64,000 nucleotides of DNA from Corythucha ciliata (GCA_038030265.1 CM075938.1:3945009-4009008); one strand, 5' to 3'; counted from the stretch's first letter, positions 10,394 through 21,821 are shown. Program-made: numbers and translations. Notes: generated by a model from the letters alone, not told the origin.

Positions 10394-11624
10394 GAAACAT
10401 TAGGGGACGGCGAGCGATCGTTATAGCGTCGATTATTCGTGTTGTCAGATTCGGGTTGCGTTTCTGTCGTAATCTCCGCGATTTGAGGAGACCGCTGGAA
10501 GCTGTTTCTTTGTCGATCGAAGGAGTTTGTACTTTGGCGCCGATTACTGTCACGTGGTTGAGGCCGCCACTGGCTTTGTTGTACAGCATGGGATTTGTTC
10601 CGCGATTGGGGCGAATAGGTTTTTCGAAATTGGGGTACATCTGCGGAAAATCTTGACGTAGCTTGGTTTGTAGCGAAACTGTTTTCCACGACTTGGTCTG
10701 GATTCTTTTTTCCTTTTTGAGACATGACGCGTTCCAAGTATTCAAGGAACGTTCCAATTTTCGTGATCTCTGTTTGTTTTATGGGTCCATCGAAGTGTGT
10801 GGCGATCACTTGAACGAGTTCGTGTTCTGGAATCTCCAGATTAGCCTGCTGTACCCTCGAGACAATGTTGGAGACGTAGATTTGGGGGTTGTACAGCGAG
10901 CTTTCGGCGAAAGATCCCGAATATAAGAGCTTATTCAAATACATCTTATACTTGTTGCCCAGGAATGCTTAGGTGAATTTTGTACGGAATGATGCAAAGT
11001 CGGTGATTGGTTGGTTCATGAGAAACCAAATTCTTGCCTTCCCCTCCAAAAAGGGTTTCACCCGTATTGTAAAGGGGAGGGACGTCAGGTCCCAATGACG
11101 CGATACCACCTCTAATTGATTCAGAAAATCGTACGGGCAAGATCTTTCAAAATTCGAAAATTTAAGATCACCCTGTGCAGAGATTCCAGAGAGGTGATCA
11201 GTTAGAGCGGACGTCAAACTTATTAGTGAGGCGCCCTCAGGAGACGAGGCTTGGTGACGCACGCCGACCCGTTCACTAAGTTCTTCAAATTCAATTTTGT
11301 GTCGGCCCAAGTCCGAATTTAAATCTTTTAAGTTGTCAGCCATAAGTTCGCTAGATCCGCGAGCTCTTTCTTCCTCACCTGGTCACGTTTTTTGAAATGG
11401 TTGTCCAGCTCATCGCGCAGGATACCAAGCTCCGTCCTACACTCAGTTACTGTGGCAGGTGCCACCTCGTCCAACGCCTCTTGGAGTTTCGCTTGCGATT
11501 CGGCTAAAGCATCAACCTTGTTGATTATTGTATTTCGAGCTTTATTCTCGGACACGCGATAGTCCCGGAAAGATTTTACTAGGGAGGACAACTCTTTTTC
11601 CAGGGAAGACACTCGTTGAGCCAA
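10360..11624 (-). pseudogene. gag: Gag of the JAMM-Gypsy element, one stop and one frame change
   Basis: Structural protein region that would assemble particles and recruit the RNA. Three collinear segments: 11624-11328, a charged, coiled-coil-like N-terminal part; 11343-10969, capsid-like with FSNFERSCPYDFLNQLEVVSRHW typical of Gypsy Gag; and 10944-10360, with capsid C-terminal features (MYLNKLLYS, VSNIV) and an Arg/Ser/Gln-rich tail in place of a CCHC zinc knuckle. The second and third segments share a frame and are separated by a single TAA at 10969-10971, where a CAA codon would fit. The first segment is in a different frame and overlaps the second by 16 nt, so it may be a frameshift or a separate short ORF. 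The last segment ends inside pol, past the slippery site. Confidence 0.75.
10387..10393 (-). promoter_or_regulatory. -1 ribosomal frameshift slippery heptamer A_AAA_AAC
   Basis: On the coding strand the gag frame reads TCA AAA AAC TAC, giving A_AAA_AAC in the phase needed for simultaneous slippage. The -1 frame after it is the JAMM-pol frame, and gag terminates about 25 nt further on (TAA, complement of 10360-10362). The pol frame is closed by a TAA two codons upstream of the heptamer, so the overlap is short and frameshifting is the obvious route. A downstream stimulatory structure was not worked out. Confidence 0.85.
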
Positions 11625-11676
11625 ACTCGAAAATGAAGATGATTCATCATGGATTGTACTAATTGGCGGGTTCTTT

Positions 11677-12960
11677 TACATTTTGGCACCGCATTAGTAA
11701 TTTTTTTCAATTTTAATTATTTGCAGAATAGGGCTTCATCTCAGTTCTAGCCGTGAATCAGTGTTTTTTCTTTTACTTATAACCATGAATTTGCCGTTTA
11801 CCTCAATTTTAGCCACAAAGTTGTCGTCAGAAGGTGGAATTAGAAATTCCAACACACTTTATCCGCGATTATTTTCCTCAATTTTAGCCGTAAATTCGCG
11901 TTTTTTTCAACTTTAGCTGCTTTGAAGCGTTTCTAATCTGTGAATTTGCGAATTACCTTAATTTTTCAGCCACGAATTCGTGATTTCCTCAAATTTTAGC
12001 CGTGAATAACACTTTTTCCCAATTTGAGCTGAAAACGAGAGTTTTCAGCTATTTATGACAGGCTAATTAGAGTGAATTTTTCAATATTAGCTGGTTTTTT
12101 TTTTTACACTTCAGTCCCACGTTGGCATTTTTCCTTCAATTTTTGCTATGGATTAGCGTTTATTGTTTAGTTTTAGCCTCGAACAGAAGCTACGCATTTG
12201 CGTTTTGTCAATTTTTCAAGGTTTAGTGACTTCGCCCTCTCTTCGGTATACAAAATAACGGCCAACGAAAATTTTAAAAATCTTTTTTATAACGACAATG
12301 AAAAATTGGGAAAATACGAACTCTCGATCAAACTGACTTATGTTGTTTTTTTAACATAATATTTGTTATTTTTTATAATAAAAATTGAGGTTTGTTAGCC
12401 GTTGGCACGCTACAACTTTAACCAATTTTGGCCACGGGTTAGCGCTTTTAATCAATGTTAGCAGGGATTCTTTCGTTTGTATTGGCGAATTTTCTCCATT
12501 TTAGCCACGATATGGCGGTTTCCTCATTTTCAGCTGCAGTTTAGCCATTTTTTAGCAGCCAATTAGCACTTTTTTCGCAGTTTGAGTTGAAAATTAGTGT
12601 TTTTCTTAAAGTTGGCCCCGCTAATTAATATTTTTGTCTATTCTAGCCGCGTAGTTTTTTGTAGGTTTTAGCCCGCGTGAGCAAATTTTTCTACGAATTA
12701 GCGCTGTTTCTCAGTTTGAGCCTCGATTCTTTCAGAAGCTACACAGATTTTCGTTTTCTCAATTTCAGCCGCGAATTATTGATTTTTCTTCATTTCAGCT
12801 GTGAAATAGCGTTTTCTGATAATTTTGCAGCGAATTAGCACATTATATATTCTATTTTTTTTTTTATTAATAGGCGATTTTTCGCCATTTGAGTTGTGAA
12901 TTTGCCATTTTGGTCCAGTTTAAACTCGAATTAGCTATGTTTTTCACAATAATTGCCACG
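11677..12960. repeat. Degenerate repeat S1, right segment
   Basis: Continuation of the repeat interrupted by the Gypsy element. It begins CATTTTGGCACCGCATTAG, and a nearly parallel order of units occurs at 47.79 kb onward (accgcattag, then AGTTCTAGCC, then ACTTATAACC, then TTAGCCACAAAGTTG). No coding sequence. Confidence 0.8.
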
Positions 12961-13253
12961 AGTTTTGTTTACTTGTACAGCTTTGTGTACTTGTAGGCTA
13001 GGGCTCTGTATGATCCATGTTTGTGCCAAGTTTCCATCCGCTAGCATCATTTTTGCGGCAGTTGTGCTAACAAGGAATTCGGAACTTCCACCTCCCACCA
13101 TGACTACCCTTCCCTCTCCACTTTTTCGAAAAATGAGAACGTCAATCGAAGGCTGTTATTACACCGGGTTTTTGTGCCAAATATGGTGTCACTAAGTTAG
13201 GTTATACTGGTGAATGGTGGCGAAGAAGTGGAAACTAAAGAAAGTTGAAATTA

Positions 13254-13478
13254 AAAGTATTTGTATTTGTATTTGTATTTGTATTTTCGTTCAGTGTGAA
13301 ATACAAAATACTTTTAAAAAGGTATTTCAAATGCAAAGCCCAAAATACTTTCAAAAATGTATTTTAATAACAGAAATACAAATACTTTTCCAAAAGTATT
13401 TAAATACAATTACAAAATACGTATTTTGTATTTAAAATACAAAGTATTTTAAATACTCAAGTATCTTGCCCACCCCTG
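13254..13478. mobile_element. MITE end of the CAGGGGTGGGCAAG family
   Basis: Alternating GTATTTG, AAAATACTTT and TTAAATAC words ending CTTGCCCACCCCTG at 13478, the inverted counterpart of the terminus at 4487. It shares CAAAGCCCAAAATACTTTC with that copy. The left end is not resolved. Confidence 0.6.
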
Positions 13479-15114
13479 CTTTGTCACTCCGAATATAGGC
13501 GACCAGAATCGCGCTTATAGTCGTGTAGTTATATGCTTGATTGGTGGTTGGTGGGCGGGAGGGCAGGACATTGCCCTTCGAAGAAAATCCTTTTTTTACG
13601 GCCCTGGAAACCGTCGAATGCACGCATTCAAAGGAGCCGATTCAACATCTGATTTCACCAAGAATCCAACCTTTTCTGTTAACTGAAAAAATGAACATGG
13701 AGAGAGGCACAGTATCCATCTGTTTACATCCTCTGACGTTCCAAAAATGAACTCGAACAACATTTTCAATGAAGTTAAAAGTTATAGACAGGTTTGAAAT
13801 ATTGGGCTGATGTATTGGCATATAGTCGTTATATACGTATAGTGTGTTCATACATGTGGAAAAAGTGTCTTTTATGTTAAATTTTCCTGAAAGGACTTAC
13901 AACACGTATCCGGCATCAATGATAGACAGAGTTGAAGGTGAATGAAATAATATTTTCTCTCCAACTTTGAAATGAAAGCCCATATAGGCTCAAGGTACCG
14001 AGAGCTCAGAGCTTCCGCTACATGGTTTTTTCTTGCAATATACACGCGTAATAGGAAATTGGACTCAAATGATTCTTTATTGCGAATAATTCTCCGACTG
14101 TTTTGTCTTGTTTTGAGAAATTGATTGGGAAACATTGATTAATCAAATGAAAGCCTGATAGTTTCAAGCTAAATCCACATTCTTAATAGTTTCCATATGA
14201 AATGCGCAGATATGTATACGCATGAAAGCGTTCTCGGCTTCAATACTTACTCCAAGGAATGTCATTTTAAAATTAAAGCTACTACTTTATTATAGCGATG
14301 AAGGGGGCAAGGAAGGTCATGGTTAAGTCATTTTCCTCATTCCCTCACTAACTCTCTCGCCCTTGAACTTGACCTAAAATTCTCGACATTCCGTAAAATC
14401 CGCCCTTTGCGACCGTTAAGTGAAGCCGTGTCATAAGCAATACCATAGTAGAGGATTTTTAATGACACACGCCTTGAATAAGGGAAGGAAAGTGACTCAA
14501 AAAATTAGGAGGTACACTCCGCCCCCTCAGCATCATCGTCTGAGGTGGAATATTATAGGGTAAGTTAAAACACATCCCCCTCGGAGGGGGCGGGAAAAAA
14601 GCAAAAAGAGAAGAGGAACCAAATGTGTGGGTTACCCTCCCTCCCCCCCTCTATTTTAGGCGAGGCTTTTACACACGATCTTTGACATAATTACTTATGC
14701 GTTCCAGAAGGCGTCGGAGAGCAGGTTGTTTTCCAAAAAAGTGAAACATATGCCGGTAAGGCCGGAAATATTGAAGGCAACCTTGCACTCTTTATGTGAT
14801 ACCCAACTCAAAAAAGGTTCTTTTTAACAAGTAACCGGGTCTCCAAGCGTCTGTGTGGTACTCCCGGGCTTGTAATTTTTAATCCTGTGCCTTCATTTTC
14901 CTAGCTCGTTAATTATAAAAAAAATTAACAGGGGTGGGGTTTCTCTTCTTTCACCCCCCCCCCACCAAAGACCACATAATAGGAGTATAAGTGGCCTTAA
15001 AAAGTAATACTCATTTAGATTGGCCTACAATTACCGTCCCGGTGTAATGAATAAATCGTCGTGCAGTCCCGTAAAAAAAAGTGCGAAAAATAAGAAATTG
15101 TCGTAACGGGTTCT

Positions 15115-15151
<37 letters not shown>

Positions 15152-15539
15152 CCTCCCAAGATCAATTTGCGGCTTTCTAAATAAATTAAAGCCGTGGCGA
15201 GTCGCATATTAATTATGCCATTATCGGGCACGTGGAATTTGTTTTGAATTTTTGTTGACCAAATATAATTCATGAGGAATTTATATATTACCGCTTGATT
15301 GCGGAATAAATTGGTGCAAAAATCGAATTATTGTAGTAGAGGGGACGAGAAACAAACTGAATAAAATTCTAGATTTTTTTTTTTTTTTTTTTGTAACGGT
15401 TTAGTGACATGGATCAAACCGAGGCTTGTTGCACCTTTCTGTATAGATATTGTTTTAATCGTACGAAAGTTCTTTTGCCGTATTAGTTGAGAACGATCAA
15501 AACCATCCAGTTTTTCTCAAGAGTAGTTGCACAGAGTTT
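13479..15539. other. No gene recognised; possible single-copy DNA
   Basis: AT-rich sequence without recognisable protein motifs in the open frames, all of which are short. It includes a T homopolymer at about 15117-15150, another near 15373-15391, and C-rich and G-rich patches near 14570-14660 and 14930-14965. No tRNA or rRNA signature was noticed. Confidence 0.5.
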
Positions 15540-16545
15540 TTTTTCCCCCGATCTTACTCGTGAATGAGTACTGTTTTTAGCCTCGAATTGACGTTTTCCT
15601 TAATTTTAGCTGAAAGTGAGTGCCTTTTCTCAATTCTTACTCGAACTAGCCCATTTTCTTCATTTTAGCCGTTAAAAGGTCTCGAAAAAACGTGAAATAA
15701 CGCATTTTTGATATACTATTTCAATTACGGCCAGCACCGGGCATCGCCTAACTGCAAATTGGTGCGTTCCGTCAGTTTCAGCCGCAAAAAAAAAAAAAAA
15801 AAAAACACAGTTTTTCCTCAATTTAACATGCCGATGAATGCTATTTCTCAATTTCAGCCACGAGAGTTCCACCAATCAACAACAAACGGTGACAATGTCG
15901 CCAATTCGTTTTCCCTGAATTCTAGCCGCAAAATAGTGTTTTTTTCCCATTCTGCCTTGAGCAATTTTTTCTCCCTTCAAATTTTAGCAGTGAAAAGGTT
16001 CACATAATCCACGTGAGAGCGAATTTCATTAATTTTGACCCCTCAATTTCACGGGCTTACGAACAATTTTCCTTAATTTTAGCCGTGAATAAGCACTTTT
16101 TTTCAAAAATGTATGCGCTAAGTCACGCTCTTTCTCAATTTTACACGCAATGTTTACCGATGTTTGAGAAACCACGAACTGGCGCCTTCTCTCAATTTTG
16201 CCTGAGCGAATGAGCTCCATTTCTCAAGCCGTGAATTGGCGCTTTTCCTCAATTCCTGCCATGAGTGATTTTTCTCAATTCTTCATTGAACGAGCAATTT
16301 ATTTTGTCAATTTTAGCTGTGAAAATAGTTCCATACACCATGAATTAGCGCATTTTCTTAATTCCGCCCCGGACTTTGCATCGCGAAATCGCAAATTGGC
16401 GTGTTTTCTCAATTTCAACCGCGAATAACGAGATTTATTTCTCAAGTTTGACGTGAACCAGCGCTGTTTCTCAATTTTAGCCGTGAATGGATGTTTTTCC
16501 TCTGTCTTAGCCGCAAAATGTCCTTTTCTAGATAACCCCCCCTCC
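15540..16545. repeat. Degenerate repeat S1, third segment
   Basis: Same unit type as at 4.9 and 11.7 kb (CAATTTTAGCCGTGAAT, AGCGCTTTTTCTC and variants), about 1 kb. It ends at a C-rich stretch AACCCCCCCTCCAC near 16535, directly before the LINE fragment. Confidence 0.75.
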
Positions 16546-16593
16546 ACTATGAATGCCTAGCTGGCTGCCCACCCCTTGATCACAGGGTTGTAG

Positions 16594-17096
16594 ATGAAAC
16601 CTTGTAGTTCCTTTATCCGTCTGTATGATGTTCATGCGCGGCTCTGGGGAACGAGCAAGTCCTTCAGTTCCTCGTGCGCCAAAATCGGGGGGTCAAACGT
16701 GGGACAGTGGAAGGTACTGTCCAGGAGTGTGCCTCAAGGCACGCCGGCTTTGATGATGGCCCTGCTCATCGATGAAGAGTCGGCGAAGATCCTGGAAAGG
16801 AATAATGTTGTCCACAACAGGTTCGGCAAGGGGACCATGCGGCCTAAGGCTCGGAAGGGGGAAGGATCATCCTCCGGCCCCCGGAAGCAGCCGATGGAGG
16901 TGGATCAGGTAGCCGCTGCTGTGCGGGGTACCACCCCCTCACCAAGGCAGGAAGTGCTATCTGCGGGAACAACAGTTGGCGCCACGGCATCCGGGCAGTC
17001 AACGCAGGTAGCTCCCTCATACGCTAGGCCATCTACTAGCAAGGCGGGGGAGAGAGGTGATAGTGTCGGACCAGAGGGGGATGAAAAAGAGTCCTG
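16594..17096 (+). pseudogene. LINE ORF1 fragment (R1/LOA-like, DUF4780-type)
   Basis: C-terminal part of the ORF1 nucleic-acid-binding protein of an R1/LOA-like LINE. The stretch GQWKVLSRS, then MALLIDEESAKILERNN, parallels the complete ORF1 at 57.9-58.2 kb (GWQLISS, then LVLGIGKDTLKWLKDN). It is followed by a low-complexity Ser/Pro/Gly-rich tail ending at the stop near 17096. The N-terminal part is absent. It lies just upstream of the matching ORF2 and has the same arrangement as the 57-61 kb copy. Confidence 0.65.
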
Positions 17097-17204
17097 AAGG
17101 TGGCAGGTCGGGCACGGAAACCCCACCCTACTCCGAATGCTGAAGAAGCAATCGCGGAGTGGGGTACATAAGGGGAATAAGTGACCGCTACGGGGTTGCC
17201 CTTC

Positions 17205-19375
17205 CTCCAGGTGAATCTGCATCGTGCAGCAGCGGCATCGGCCGTCTTGAGCAGGGTGTTCACTGGGGGAAGCTATGACGTCGCCATGGTTCAGGAGCCA
17301 TGGGGCATGGGAGAGGCGGGTCAAGGGCCTTTCTGCGACAGCAGGTAAGCTGGTTTACTGTAGGGATGAGAAGCGGCCGCGAACTGCGCTGCTTCCAAGT
17401 CCCGCAGTGAAATTTTTAACTATGCCAGAATTTCTGTGCAGAGATTTGACAGCAGTCAACCTGGAAGCCAAGGACGAGGACCGGACCCCGAGGTGTGTGG
17501 TAGCTTCCGCGTACTTCCCAGGGGACGCTGAGGTGACGCCGCCGGAGGAGCTTCAGCGTTTGGTCCTGTACTGCAGCGCGAGGAACCTGCAGCTGATTGT
17601 GGGTTGTGATGCGAATGCTCACCATACCCTCTGGGGAAGTGCAGATGTCAACGCCAGGGGTGAGTCACTCTTTCAATTTTTGATGACGCATGACCTGGTG
17701 GTGTTAAATGAGGGCTCGATCCCTACTTTCGTGACAAGTGCGAGGAGTGAGGTCCTGGATGTTACTCTGACCAGCCAGTTTTTGGCCAATAGTGTCAGAG
17801 ATTGGAAAGTCATGTCAGAAACATCAATGTCTGACCATAGGCTGATTTCGTTTGAGGTCGAGTTTCCTAGGGTTAGAAGTACAGCGTACCGGAATCCAAA
17901 AACGCGGATTGGGAGGTCTTTAAGGGACATCTTGAACAGGAATTGTCTGAGATGGACCTTGACATTCAGTGCCAAGCCGACCTCGATGGGGCGGTGGAGG
18001 CAATCAATTCAGCGGTCCTCAGTGCGTATGAGGAAAGCTGTCCTGTTAAGGTGAAGAAGGGGAACAGGGAAGTCCCTTGGTGGAACAATGAGCTGGAGAT
18101 GCTCAGAAGAGAAACGAGGAGGCTTTACTATAGGGCCAGATCACGTGGGGAGAGGGAGGCTTATAGGCACTCCCTCACAGAGTATAACAAGGCCCTTAGG
18201 AAAGCAATGCGGGCCACGTGGAGGACCTTCTGTGAGGGGATGGAGAATGTGTCCGTTATGGGCAGACTGCAGTGGGTCCTGTCCAAAGAGAGCCCGGGCC
18301 AAATTGGTCTAATAAAAAAGGCAGATGGGGTGCGTACCGAGACCGCTAAAGAGACCCTGGAGATCCTTCTGCGTAGTCATTTCCCTGATTCTAGGGATGC
18401 AGGGGCCTCAGATGTTCAGAGCGAAGTGGTGGCTGACTGCCAGCCAGCAAATAATGCAATATGGAGCGCATCGGGGAAATTGTTTACGCCTGCGAAAATT
18501 AAATGGGCTATCGGCTCATTTAAACCCCATACAAACCCCCTGGGCCGGACGGGATATTCCCGGTCATGCTACAGCGTGGCCTGGAGGTCCTGGAGCCACG
18601 CCTCAGAAGGATATTTAGGGCGAGTTATGCATTATCAGATATACCGAAGGCATGGAGGGAGGTCAGGGTTGTGTTCATTCCTAAGTCGGGAGCAAACTCC
18701 TCGGCCCAGGCAAAGGCGTACTGAGACCCATAAGCCTCATGTCCTTCCTCCTTAAAACAATGGAAAAGGTAATTGGCCTGGATATCAAGGACGGTTGCCG
18801 TAAAATTAAACCAATTCAGGGGGGCAGCATGCCTATCAGGCGGGCAAGTCTCCTGAGACCGCCCTAAACGAACTGGTGGGTAAGGTTGAAAAATCTCTGG
18901 AGGCGAAAGAAACTGCGCTGGGCTGCTTCCTGGACATAGGTGGTGCTTTTGATAACACCGCCTGTGAATCTATGGAGGCTGCAGTAAGGAGCAGAGGTGT
19001 TGATCCATCTTCAGTGAAATGGATCAAGGGGATGCTGGAATGCCGCGTCGTGACTTCGGAGCTGGGAGGGGAGACTGTTTCCGTGTTGCCCTCAAGGTGG
19101 TGTCCCCAGGGGGGTGTGCTCTCTCCTTTGCTCTGGTTGCTCGTGGTGGATGAGCTTCTCGCTATCCTAAAGGAGCAGGGTTATGAGGTAGTTGGTTACG
19201 CGGATGACCTTGCGATTCTAGTTAGGGGCAAATTTGATGATACCATATCCAGTAGGATGCAGGGTGCCCTTAACATAGTGCAGCGATAGTGCAGCAGGCA
19301 TGGTCTCAGGGTTAACCCTGAGAAGACTACCCTTGTTGCGTTTACCAAGCGGTTTGGGCACGGCTTGCATTAGAT
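17205..19375 (+). pseudogene. LINE ORF2 fragment (endonuclease and partial RT), R1/LOA-like
   Basis: Endonuclease and reverse transcriptase of an R1/LOA-like LINE, decayed. Seen: VNLHRAAAASAVL and YDVAMVQEPWG (endonuclease start, about 17210-17300), SAYFPGD, GCDANAHHTLWGS, a LDVTLTS block and SDHRLISFEV (apurinic-type endonuclease motifs, to about 17860), PWWNNELEMLRRETRR linker, then RT motifs LDIGGAFDNT, CPQGGVLSPLLW and GYADDLAILV (about 18930-19220). Several frameshifts and stops separate these blocks. The sequence stops soon after LRVNPEKTTLVAFTKRFG near 19370, so the thumb, RNase H and 3' UTR are missing. The copy is broken at both ends. Confidence 0.85.
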
Positions 19376-21034
19376 ATTGGGTTATTGGGTGAAAACGAGC
19401 AATCAATGAGCTTCCTCCTACTCTTTCTTTCTTCAGGAAAATAATTAAGTTTCGTGAAATAACAATAATTAGAGACCAAGGCTTAAGAATTTCGAACTAT
19501 GGCTTCCATTGAGTAGGTGACAGGCAGGTCGTTAATGTTCATATACCTGGTGCGGGGAGAAGTTCACGTTTCGGTCACTCTATCACTCTCTCTCTCTCTC
19601 TCTCACCACCAATAACACTCGCACACATACTTCCCTTGTTACTTTCTAAGTGGTGCGATGATTTTTAGTGATGAGGAGGGGGGTATAGGAGGATGGTAAA
19701 ATGGAAGAGCATTCAGTATAGTCATCCTGAGTTTCAGAAATGTCCACTCATCCTTGATCCTTGGCAACCTTACAACAATTCCTTCTCGGTGAGTCCAAGG
19801 TGTGAAGGAGGCGAGTCCGCTCGTAGACAAAATGCAATAAAACGCAACTCATTCCTCTGTCTCAAGTCTTCCTCCGGTGTTTCCTAAAACCGAGCCTTGC
19901 TTATGCAATTCTTGAACTAACAACTTCTTTAATGCTCGTTCTACTAGATTCGTCCGAGCACGCTTTCGCGACATTCCAAGTCCTTTTCAAGTTCACGATT
20001 TATTAGGTCATGCAACTAAGAACTTCTTATAAAGAAAAAATATAAATGTTGCGCTAATCGATCGATTTATGTGCTCAACTTTATCATGTTATCCAATGTA
20101 GGTAGGTACATAAATAATCGAAGAAAAACAAAAATAAACTGATGTTAACCTAATTTTCAAAGCGATGATCTCAAACATTCTGTAAAAAGAAAGACGCTGA
20201 AAATTGATACGTGTAAAGTGTCTTTTTGGAGCACCGAGAGTTCCGCACGTGGCTCTATCCCCGCCCCCGTCCACCCAATCATCAGCAATAACCCTCTCAC
20301 TCACTCAAATCTGTCTCGGGTCTTTGCGAACGAACACGAAGACACACCAGTGTGTGCCCGTTGAAGGGTTCTATAAATACACATTGTTCTCCTCTTCCGA
20401 AGAGAGGGGCATGAGTACATCCAATGTTGTGGAGAGTTTTATGCGCATAGCGATTACAACTAAGGGGCGGTGCTGGGGTGTGGGGGTTTACTTGGCAGAC
20501 TTGAAGGGAATTAAAGGTTTGAAATGATATGGTATAAAGGATTGGGTTTGGGGCAGAGTGGAGAGGTAGAGCCCCCTAATAATAGAAAAGAAAGACGAGA
20601 AATACCCCCAAAGTTCAAAGAACTTTCATCAAAACACTCGTGCCCTACAACTCTTATTCTAGCAATAAAAGAAGGTTGGTGCATATAAAACTACGATAGA
20701 GGAGTAAGGGAAGGGGGGGAGATAAGTCGTAAATATTATAGTTTTTGATAGTATGCTCAAGGAGGGCATGTAACACTTACAAAAAACTTCTTTTGTTCCC
20801 TCTCACAGTCATGGTTCGCATATAGTCGTCCTAGTTCGTTAAATGTGATTTAAGAGATGTGCAAGTGCCGTTCGGTGAGGGAGGGGCTGGGTGAAAAACT
20901 GGAAATATCTTCCGACCATTAATTAGGTTTAAATTGCGAAGTTTGAGTTTTCACAACCCAGAGACGGCGTTGTCTAATTTGTGAAAAAATTGGACTAAGC
21001 GCGGTGTTCCTGAAGTTGTCAGTATACTTCAGTG
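19376..21034. other. No gene recognised
   Basis: Moderately AT-rich sequence with only short frames that match nothing I recognise. A CT dinucleotide run lies at about 19586-19605. The stretch 20204-20420 is less AT-rich than its surroundings and includes a TATAAATA word near 20375, but no coding exon was found to go with it. Confidence 0.45.
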
Positions 21035-21175
21035 TAGGGATGGAATCGGGCCGGGCCGGGCCGGGCTTCGACTCAAAATCGGCCCGGCCGACCGAGGCCA
21101 GACGTTTGCGGCCCGGCCCGAAGCCCTGCCCGAGTCTGGAACCTTCGGCCCGGGCCGGGCCAGCCCGAGTTTTTT
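21035..21175 (+). mobile_element. GC-rich hAT-like terminus (TAGGGATGG, then CGGGCC repeats)
   Basis: Begins TAGGGATGGAATCGGGCC and continues as GGGCC/GGCCC words. The inverted counterpart, ending GAGGCCATCCCTA, is at 24925-25033. Orientation and spacing fit one 4-kb element, but the flanking octamers (CTTCAGTG and CCTCGAAC) differ. Either the flanks have diverged or these are ends of two copies. Confidence 0.6.
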
Positions 21176-21579
21176 ACGCTTGCATAAATCTGCACTCCAA
21201 TGCAATGGCTAAAAAGCCCGCATTCCACCAATCACATGTACTTCGAGAGCGAGGAAAAAACACCAAATATATGAGGAAGAAGAATTTTTCACAAAAGCAC
21301 GCCTTTGCCTTGAATAAACGTTCGCTGTGTGGCTGTTGAGCTTTTTCGGTTCACACACTCTGGAGGACATTTCTCCCACAAGTCGACAACCTTCTAGCGC
21401 TAATCTGACGGGGGTTGGACTAGACTTACGGCTCCAAGGGTAGCACAATAAGCTACCTATAGGCTTCCTTGCTAAGGGGAAATTGCCCCCGCCCTCCAGA
21501 TGAGAGTGACCAGACGTAGACTTGAGCTTTTTTGTGAAAAGAGGTAATCTCTCCATGTTTAAAGAGTCTTTCTTTCTTA

Positions 21580-21625
21580 ATTTGTGACCGTGGTTTCGGT
21601 CGACTATACCATCTTCAGATAAGGT
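21580..21625 (-). ncRNA. Hammerhead ribozyme-like motif, left arm
   Basis: On the minus strand: CTGAAGA, then a stem II GGT...ACC, then CGAAA, then CCACGG with UC next, which fits CUGANGA - stem II - GAAA - short stem III - UH. Stem I pairing is weak in this copy. Short-stem-III hammerheads are known in Penelope-like elements. Activity is not claimed. Confidence 0.45.
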
Positions 21626-21770
21626 TCAGGGCGTAAAAACCACTCTCGCCATATGACTTTTACTAAAACGAGCCGTGATCACAGGCTACACATGAGCCTG
21701 TCGGATTAGCCTGTGATCACTGCTCGTTTTACTGAAAGTCGTGTGAAGAGGGTGGTTCTTACGCCCTAAA

Positions 21771-21821
21771 TATTGTCTGAAGATGGTCTAGCTCTAGTGG
21801 ACCGAAACGATGGCCACGAAT
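21771..21821 (+). ncRNA. Hammerhead ribozyme-like motif, right arm
   Basis: TTGT, CTGAAGA (21777-21783), stem II GGTC...GACC, GAAA (21804-21807), CGATGG, CC, ACGA. Stem I pairs TTGT with ACGA. The U before the cleavage site is replaced by C here, whereas the left arm keeps U. Both arms therefore look like mutated copies of one hammerhead. Confidence 0.5.

Larger units (their letters stand above)
5756..11676 (-). mobile_element. Gypsy LTR retrotransposon carrying an AMSH-type JAMM deubiquitinase in Pol
   Basis: Minus-strand element inserted in repeat S1. In its own direction: gag (11624 to 10360), overlapping pol (10393 to 6503), a 48-nt homopolymer, a polypurine tract (about 6421-6433) and a 3' LTR (6418 down to about 5756). 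Comparison with the uninterrupted S1 copy near 47.77 kb (GCAAATGAGG, then CATTTTAGCACCGC) places the breakpoints at about 5755 and 11676. A second LTR is not present at the 11.68-kb side, so the 5' LTR has been lost or was never completed. The pol frame is intact, but gag has one in-frame stop and a frame change. Confidence 0.85.

Noticed and set aside
10185..10926. Plus-strand frames over the gag-pol region
   Set aside because: They are shadows of the minus-strand gag and JAMM-pol frames, without motifs of their own.
4487..13478. One 9-kb hAT-like element with ends CAGGGGTTGGCAAAATAC and CTTGCCCACCCCTG
   Set aside because: The ends match as an inverted pair, but the flanking octamers GGGTTAGC and CTTTGTCA differ, and both places show the same internal words in the same orientation, so two short copies are more likely.
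20204..20527. 107-codon frame with an upstream GC-rich stretch and a TATAAATA word as a host gene
   Set aside because: No recognisable domain or splice structure; composition alone is not enough.
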